This document shows, one piece after another, positions 56,760 through 64,000 of a stretch of DNA of 64,000 bases. The notes under the pieces were generated by a model that saw nothing but the letters and a program-made list of their open reading frames with translations, searched no databases and was not told the DNA's origin. Each line of letters begins with the position of its first letter. The stretch's first letter is position 1. Source of the stretch: Spirometra erinaceieuropaei (taxonomy: Eukaryota > Platyhelminthes > Cestoda > Diphyllobothriidea > Diphyllobothriidae). Position numbers and translations under genes: made by a program. Location of the stretch: the NCBI GenBank assembly GCA_902702965.1, contig CACRXP010000031.1, positions 774,869 to 838,868 on the forward strand, written 5' to 3'.

Positions 56760-59700
56760 AATAAGCGCAAGTCCTTTAACATCTTTGCTCTATGCTGCGG
56801 ACTGCAGAACACAAACATTGCGCCCGTTGATTGATTGGGTAAACTGCATGCGCTCCGCTAGCCGTCAACTTCCTGGTGTAAACTGCGTTTAAACTCATGA
56901 CCTCCAAATAGGGCTTCATAATTCAGGCTAGAACATTGGCCATACCTAAGCTTTGCAGTTGTTTTCATGAGTTTCAACCCAAATGATATCGTACCTTATT
57001 TAAAATTAGCTCAGACAAAAAACACGTCGATACATTCGTATAAAGTATAGCAATATACCCGCAGAGTATTCGTAAGAAAACTCTGGAAACTGTCGTTCTG
57101 CAAATAGGTTCAGAACAGACCTGAAAAGCATAACAATACACAACTGAAACGTAGTTCTTGGACGTTAGTTCTATCGGCAGAGGTTTAAACCTTCCTGTGG
57201 CTTATAGATTCGTGAGGACCATAAAAAGACGGTCTCGCCGAATTTAGGAAATCTGAGAAGATACGGCTCCGCGCCGAACTCACAAGTGTGGGGGGGGGCA
57301 CAATCCGATGCATCATCGCTCGAGGTAGCGACGCGCAATGCCAGAGACCGTCAAATCCCACAAACATCTGCCAAATTGCTAAGACAGTGAAATGAAAGAA
57401 TAAAATTATTGGTCCAATGTTTGGATGGCCATTTGAGATTCTGGTCGATTTTGATATGAAAGCGTTTTGAAAATAGAGAGTCGAATGAGCTCTTTAAGAC
57501 ATTTGAAGCAGTAAGCAACTTCGATTTCTTAAGTTATTCCCCGGAACTTTTACCTCCGCGAAGGAAAAAAAAACTAATATGAATAATTTCTGGGAAATAT
57601 GAATCGCAGTTTGCTATCGGAACAGCCGTTTATATTGCAACATATTTTTAGTGGTCACTGAGGAATATTAAGTACAAGAATGCAGATTTCCGCAAAGTTC
57701 AGAGTTTTAGTTGTCGAAAACACGATTGCTGTGGATAACTTCCCGTCAACCCTGTTAATTTATATGGGACCAGGGTCAAGTAAAACAAGTCAATGATAAT
57801 GAAAATCGATTAAATTTCACTAAAAACAGGCGAGGCGTGCGAATGCAGGAGGAGAGGTAAAAGAAGTCATGTCAGGGGTTCGGTAGGAGTATAATGGTGC
57901 AGAGAGGTGCATGTATATGGACCACGCCAAGCTCGGAGCCCAAGTGCGCCGACAATACTGACTCTCATAACCTGAATCCGGCCATTCCTGCATTTAGATT
58001 TGCCTAGTTTTGGTAGGCAGGAGTGGGAAGCGGACGGTTACCCTAACCCTAAACCTTACCTTAACTCTAACTCTGGCCTCAACATTAAACGCTGTTTTTG
58101 GCAGACGTTGGCACAGCATCTTAGGGCAACTCGATGAGGGCTTATAATTAACTGGGTTGCATATGATGCTGGAAATCAACAAGTCGTACGAAAAGGAGGT
58201 TTTTTAAGTTCCGAGTTTTGCTTTCTCCAAACCATGCCGGCAGGTGTTCCGGTAAGACCAACAGAACATGCTTCATAGGAGCAAGTGAAGGGGTAGGTAG
58301 ACAATGAGGTGACCTGTGTAAAAGAGGATAGGTGGAAGATAATATCTGAAGTCTTGCTGTTAGAAAGGCTACTGGGACATCTTAATCGAGGCATCATCTT
58401 AGGAGTTCTATCGCAGCCTCCCTTGGAAAGGGAATTTAAGGAACACCTTCTTCCTCTGTGACAGTCAGTGTAAAGTTTTTCCGGTCACTAGCAAATATTA
58501 TTTGCCATAAACCTGCCAGGACACCCCTTTTTACAAAGCAAGTCTTCAATCGTTCCGAAGCCCTTTTCGATAGTTTCGGTCGAGAAAATCGTTCCAGTTA
58601 TTTCACCGGACTAGATTTTGTTTTTGATGGAGGAGTATGCAGTTGCCAAAGTTCGTGTGCTGCGCTCTCAGATGAGATTTTCTTTTGGTAGACGCTCCCT
58701 CAAACGTTCCTGCAAGGTCTCCTTTTTAAACGGACATTTAAGAAAGTAGTCGGGCCGATTGTTTTCACCTCCATTGTGAATATCATGGATGGATGTATCA
58801 CACTTTTCGCTTAGCAATTTCATTTCGCCGTAATCACTGTCCATCAAGGTCTCTGCGTCACGAACATGCTTAAGTACTCATCGTTAACGCATACGACTCT
58901 TGTACGATTTTAACAATGAAATCGCGAATTGTGACGGGATTCAACATTTTGGGAAAAAATCTTGTGAATTGGCCTACGCTATACTATACTCATGTCAATG
59001 CGTTATCTCCCCATACACCTTTACTATTGAATTGGACGTGGTGATATGCGGATCAACAACAAGCTGGGCCAAACAACATTACGATCTCATAGCATGCAGC
59101 TGTAGACACCGTTGGAAGCAGGCGAGGGAATCATGAATTTAACAATGGTCCTTAACTAGAAAACTACATGTCCGCACCTAATGCAGCATTAAACAATAAA
59201 TATTAGGCTGCTCAGATAAGGCTATTCGTAACGAAACTGGGAAGCGCTTTGTCACCTGTCAGCCTCTGTCAAAGTGGGACACGAAATGGCAATCCGCAAA
59301 TCTGTTTCAGGTGACTGGTCAGTCAGTCTGTCAGTGAATAGATTTGGAGTAGATGACACATAAGCAGTACACTTGTGAATAAAATAATTAAATCGCAAAC
59401 ATTTTACACGAAGTCTCAATGTGCAGAGCGTATAAATCTAATGGTGGAGCATAAAAATGAAAAAGATGTGGCATTTGCGAAATAACGGCGAAAACATCGT
59501 TAAATACATTCACATTGAAAATTCTCATTTGGGCCAAGATTAGTGTACACAAAGAAATCTGTTGAATTTATGTTAGTATTATGTTAACAGTGATTTCATT
59601 AAATCGCTACATCGGTTTGGGCTGCCCTTTAACAGGTGACAAGCGAGATGTCTCTAGAACACACTCACGGTAGGGGAATTGACAGCATACGTCGGCAAAA

Positions 59701-60479
59701 ATGCAATTAGCGAATAACCCTGCGAGAAAAAGTAGGAACGTTGATTTGTGCGGCTCAGGTCCTTTTCAAGTTGGTAATCGTATCGTCGGAGTTGCTTGTT
59801 TGTAAAATACGTGACATTACCAATAGCCTTTCAATTACTTAATCGCTTAACTTGATACGTTCCTTGCTTCGATCAATACTTGCGTGGGATTACTCAGCAT
59901 AGCGTTATTAGCCACGGGAAACACATACACTAACTTTCAGTGTCTGCAGCTCACGCACTTACTCCACCACGGTCTCATTGGCGGGGATGCCTTGGACGTC
60001 TGAGCTGACGTGCCCGAAAGCCTGGCGGATTGTTTAAAATGGTTTACGTTAACTGCACTGCTAAATGTTTACTTTTCATTCTTCGCACGCATTTTCTGTT
60101 GCTATATACCAATGAGTTAAAACTTTCGGCTCAAAAAGCAAATTTTCCACCAAGCTTAACCTACCTTAGCTAACATCCACGCATTCATAGGCCCAACCCA
60201 AAAACGCCTATTACCAACTTTCCCGTAAGACAGGCTGCCTTGGCTGGCACTTTTTTCTTGGCGGCCACCTCCCGATTGTTACTGCGATTTTTTCCACGGC
60301 CTTTTTATTTTATTCGCTTCATTCTTTAAGGCTTGCGTAAGCCATCGAGGTCTGTTAGTTAAACTCTTTCCTGACAGTATTGCGATCAGCTTGTGAAGCA
60401 TTTTTCAGAGCCGTTGCCGATCTTCGAGTATGATTCCAACAAATACGGACTCCCACTCAATGCATGGACATGTGACGAG
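56760..60479. other. No gene recognised
   Basis: A short G-homopolymer lies at about 57289-57297 and a complement-orientation TTAGGG-like tract at 58037-58075. A 77-codon open stretch at 58458-58691 and others at 58900-59136 show no recognisable domain and could be decayed repeat sequence. Confidence 0.5.
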
Positions 60480-61305
60480 ATATGCCCATTTGGTGTCTGG
60501 ATGTCCTAATGCTTCTGGTATGGACATTAAATCGTCGTTCTTAGCGTAAGTGTTCGGTAACGGATAGATCAGCCCAAGGAGTGATGAGAAAGTGCACTTG
60601 CGAATGACAGAGACAAGAATTGATTTCACATTACCGATGCTAATTCTTATGACGCTTGGTGCCTTAGAAGGGTCTAAACTGGTATTGTAAATGGTGGTAT
60701 TAGTGTGATGTGTTGGGGGATGGGATGCGAGTTATTCCCGTGGGCATTGTGCTGTTGCTCACAACGGACGACGCTACAGATGCACAGTGCCAAGCCAGGA
60801 TTTTTTGGCCCACGGGGTCACTCAATCGGCCCAGTTGTTTCCGTGTGAGCCCAAAACTACTGCCGCGGTGGACGGGGAGGGGGCGGTGTGTGGTGCCATT
60901 TAATCAGCGCATTTCACTGCATCTCATTTGAGCACCAGTTGGCTGACAGGTTTGAGCCTCGGACTGACACATGGGAGAGGAAAGATGGCGTGAGGTCAAC
61001 ACAAAGTAAGACGTTTTACGACTCATCAGCGCATATCTAGTTAGCATAATAATTCCGACCCACTTGATCTTGATATTTTTCGCAATTGTATCCCTAACAT
61101 ATGCAAATTCGTTAACTACTGTGATTTACTTTCGGCTTTCATTGAAAAAGGGGTCGGTGTTCTCACTATTCGATGCGGCTAGTGCACAGCTACCGCCATT
61201 GCCGTTCTGATAGAAAACCCGAAGTTTTGGCGGCCGGGGTCGAAGAGGTCCCCTCTATGTTCTGCTCCTTTGTCGTTTATAGCGCGCAGTCGTCAACAAA
61301 TATTG
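60480..61305. repeat. Family F repeat, copy 3 (second half)
   Basis: Aligns to 9980-10790 in the same orientation, e.g. AAATCGTCGTTCTTAGCGTAAGTG, GATGAGAAAGTGCACTTGC and ACTGACACATGGGAGAGGAAAGATGGCGTGAGG. Confidence 0.75.
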
Positions 61306-61319
61306 GATCCATTTTGACC

Positions 61320-61900
61320 CGACTGTGAAAAACTCGGCACCTCGGTGGGATTGGAACCCACGCAGTAAGGGAAAGGCATTAGTACAACCAACGCTATAAC
61401 CATCTAAGCTACGAGGTTCCGCCAGATGACGAGAGTTTAATCACATTTGGGTCAAGTTTCCCGCCCAACCTACTGCAACGTCTGGAATCCACCCCATAAC
61501 ATACAGTAAGTTGACTGCATAAGCAGAATTTCCTAAGTAATTCACTCGGAATCCACCAGATGACTACCGAGCTCACGTAACTCATAGATGTTTTGGCGGG
61601 TTGGAACAGTTGGATCAATATGAATTATTTAAAAATCTGCCAAAACATCTATGGAAGCCGGTAGTCAGCTGGTAGATTTTAGTTGAATGTCTTTGGGAAT
61701 CCTGCTTGGGTAGTCAATTTACTGTATCAGATTTGGTGGATTCCAGACGTTGCAGTAGGTTGGGCGGGAAACTTGACCCAAATGTGATTAAACTCGCGTC
61801 GTCCGGCGGGGCCTCGTAGCTCAAGTGGTTAGAGCGTTGGCTGTACTAAAGCCTTCCTCTTACTGCGTGGGTTCTAATCCCACCGACGTGCCGAGTGTTT
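61320..61900. repeat. Two SINEs in inverted orientation forming a long near-palindrome
   Basis: The left arm, about 61335-61602, is the near reverse complement of the right arm, 61638-61895, with a spacer of only ~36 bp. Each arm includes the tRNA-like head (minus strand ~61418-61340; plus strand ~61812-61892) plus ~190 bp upstream of it. That upstream part carries TGGATTCCAGACGTTGCAGTAGGTTGGGCGGGAAACTTGACCC, present in both orientations. RNA from here would form a long hairpin. Confidence 0.8.
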
Positions 61901-62039
61901 CGCAGTTGGTTCAATATGAATTATTTAAAATCTGCCAAAACAGCGAGGTTTGGTTCCGCCGCCCTGCTTGATTGGTAGTATATGGTTGGCTTACTGAAAC
62001 ATGTTTAGTTAACATACCTAGCTTATTCATATTGACCCA

Positions 62040-62110
62040 ACTGTGAAAAACTCGGCACCCCGGTAGGATTCGAACTCACAACAGCAAGGGGAAGGTTTTA
62101 ATACGGCTTT
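62040..62110 (-). mobile_element. tRNA-derived SINE fragment
   Basis: On the minus strand, GAGTTCGAATCCTACCGGGGTGCCGAGTTTTTC: the B-box and 3' tail only. The A-box half is missing. Confidence 0.7.
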
Positions 62111-62159
62111 AGTACTTAACCTTAACGGCATGGTGATGTTCTCGCTAGACATTTCATCA

Positions 62160-63600
62160 AATTTTAAAAACGTCCGGTCACCGTGACATTTGGATACGTC
62201 TGCGAATTCCTTTTAACCAACCAACAGAAAAAAGGATTTCTTATGAACACACCCAAAGAACTATTGCTACGATACGCATTAAATGTGCCGTTTCGTTTAT
62301 GACAATCACCTATATAGATAAAAAGACGGCGTTGTAGTGGTTCCGCCTTGTGGAACACTCGTAACCGATGACTTCATGGGCGATGTGGAAAGATTTAAAC
62401 TAAGCGATCAGATCAATAAACTTGCTCGGTACGTTCAGTGCGTTGATGATACCTTTCCACTCGACATCACATAAACAGACATAGCTGCCCTTTTAAAGGC
62501 CGTAAAACAGGCACATCTGTCGACCAAGTTCATGTTGGAGATGAAGACGGCTGCTTCCCTCCCCTTCTTTGATGTCCTCCTAAACAGGAGACCAGGTGAC
62601 AGCGACCGATGGAGCGTCCGTCGAAAGAAAACCTCGTCAGAACAATATTCGAACTTCGCCAGTCTCGTGGGCCTCCAATAAATACGAAGTCTAGCCCTGT
62701 TTTTTGGGGAATAGGGCTAAAAAAATAATTCGACGGACGGCATGGAGGAGGATCTCGGAAAAATTTTGACTTGCTTCGCAAAAATAGATATTCTTTCATG
62801 TTTATTGCAAAGAATATTCCTGAGTGATAGCACAGTCCAAATACTGACTTCTGAAAGGAAAACACTGTTTTTCAAAGTCCCTTTTCGTGGGGACGCTGAA
62901 GGTGAACTGCTAAGTAGACGCCTTGGGTAAGCTGTCTAATGAACCTTCCCAACAGCAAGAGTTCGAATACTACACTGCCTTAACCCCATTTTCGCAAGGA
63001 AGATAAGGATAGTTTGACAACTCAATCTACATCAAACCGCATCTTCTCATTTACTTTCTCCTATTCAGTAGGTTATCTGAGCCGTACGAATCGCGCTTAT
63101 CCAAGAGAATACACGAGCACCTTCCGTCATGAAAGGGAAAAGGTCAAATTAGGAACATAACAGCGCCTTTTTCGCGCGTATTGTTGATTTCGGGGATCGT
63201 GTAGACTCGAACAAAGCTTTTAGAACGAGTTATTAGGCCCCTCGAACTAAATTAGGCTACTGGGCCAGTGACTATTAGCAACAGAAGAAGCGGTCGCCAT
63301 CAGGTTACAAAATCCGATCTTGTGCGCGCGGAAGAACCACGTTCAGGCTCCGCACTTATTGTGGTCGAAAGTCAATTAACTATGCAGCTTTCTGCGCAAT
63401 TCCGCTCTCACCTCTTCCTTGCATTGATTTTTTTATCTCCCCAATTTGTCCACAACCCGCCTTTGTTTTACGACGAAATGTATCGATTTCTCTGATCACT
63501 GACATGTTTTGATTCCAGCCGTTTCGATTTAAATGCACTGGCCTGATGAGGATTTACTGAAAACAAGCGTACGCTCCCCAACGGGCCTTCTGATCTTCAT
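62160..63600 (+). pseudogene. Penelope-like element remnant D (paralogue of 10940-12420)
   Basis: Better preserved catalytic region than its paralogue: RYVQCVDDTFP (YVDD equivalent), then SLPFFDVLLNRRPGDSD, GMEEDLGKI and LTSERKTLFFKVPFRGDAEG. Further downstream are residues of the SKRIQEHLPS-type GIY-YIG side, with stops and frame changes. Non-functional. Confidence 0.8.
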
Positions 63601-63698
63601 ACTGTGTGTTCAATTTTATTTTGCAATCTCCAGATCCCCTCAATTCTCCACGCCTGCATTTTCGTTACGACATTTGTACACGAAAGCTGAAACAGCAG

Positions 63699-63940
63699 TG
63701 TAAGTAGGTGTGTTAACTCTTGAAGTGTTAACCAAAATTCAAAGTGCGTTTTCGTTTCAAAAACAGGGTTTTAAAATAGTGATAATGCAGCATAATTTTA
63801 TAAGAATTCAGTTTTCTTGTGGTGCTGGCTATCGAACAAAGCTCTTTTCGACCGCGTGCAAAAACCGCATCCTGTTTAAAATGGCTGCTTAGGTAGCTTG
63901 CAATTTTTTCATAAATTTTGATGCCAGAAAAATCAACCTA
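63699..63940. mobile_element. Family A element, copy 10 (left part)
   Basis: Starts CAGTGTAAGTAGGTGTGTTAAC at the position equivalent to 12510. It is truncated after the CTTAGGTAGCTTGCAATTTTTTCATAAATTTTGATGCC landmark, where another copy begins. Confidence 0.7.
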
Positions 63941-64000
63941 GAGTAGGTCGGCTAACCCATGAAATGTCAGCCGAAATTTCGAAATGGGTCCCCATTTCGA
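63941..64000. mobile_element. Family A element, copy 11 (start; runs off the window)
   Basis: AGAGTAGGTCGGCTAACCCATGAAATGTCAGCC is the left terminal repeat of family A. It appears to have inserted into, or recombined with, copy 10. Confidence 0.65.

Noticed and set aside
58458..58691. 77-codon open frame
   Set aside because: No homologous copy in the window and no recognisable domain; adjacent frames look decayed.

Overview
This is nuclear DNA from a eukaryote. The window has GT-AG introns, TATA and AATAAA signals, Penelope-like retroelements (PLEs) with GIY-YIG ends, a Merlin DNA transposon, a tRNA-derived SINE and many old non-coding repeats. The combination fits a parasitic flatworm. Several repeat families look to me like those of diphyllobothriidean tapeworms, but that is from memory and untested. 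There are no bacterial-style operons, rRNA genes or CRISPR arrays. Most of the window is repeat-derived and coding density is very low.

Layout. 0-2 kb: an intact Merlin transposase (minus) facing a decayed copy (plus) across a ~150 bp tandem repeat. 3.6-8.3 kb: several ~0.95 kb terminal-inverted-repeat elements (family A), a 580 bp repeat (family D) and a PLE fragment. 9.6-13.5 kb: a composite block (family F repeat, SINE, PLE remnant, family A) that recurs in the same orientation at 60.5-63.9 kb. 13.6-32.0 kb: a huge imperfect inverted duplication, with arms about 13.57-21.15 kb and 23.48-32.03 kb around a ~2.3 kb centre; each arm carries a copy of one three-exon gene. 32.6-34.9 kb: two full family A elements. 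35.4-37.1 kb: a third family F copy with a fold-back. 37.8-41.6 kb: a third copy of the same gene, in direct orientation, followed by a tandem repeat. 43.0-45.8 kb: family A, a PLE GIY-YIG end and the second family D copy. 47.0-47.9 kb: a Gypsy-like integrase tail. 50.2-53.7 kb: a PLE interrupted by an oppositely oriented PLE fragment. 54.75-56.75 kb: the one gene that looks complete. 57-60.4 kb: nothing recognised.

Two gene systems stand out, and I recognise neither. The first, at 54.8-56.7 kb, has a TATA box, a signal peptide, six exons and a poly(A) signal. It encodes a predicted secreted protein of four repeated cysteine modules, one module per exon. A tandem splice donor (GTAAGTAATC) would switch between a four-module protein of 241 residues and a three-module protein of 177. 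The second is a three-copy family with exon lengths of 67, 275 and 306 nt kept without indels in exons 2 and 3. Each copy has a different lesion: lost start codon, stop at codon 2, or a cluster of stops in the last exon. It looks like a small secreted-protein family spread by segmental duplication and now decaying.
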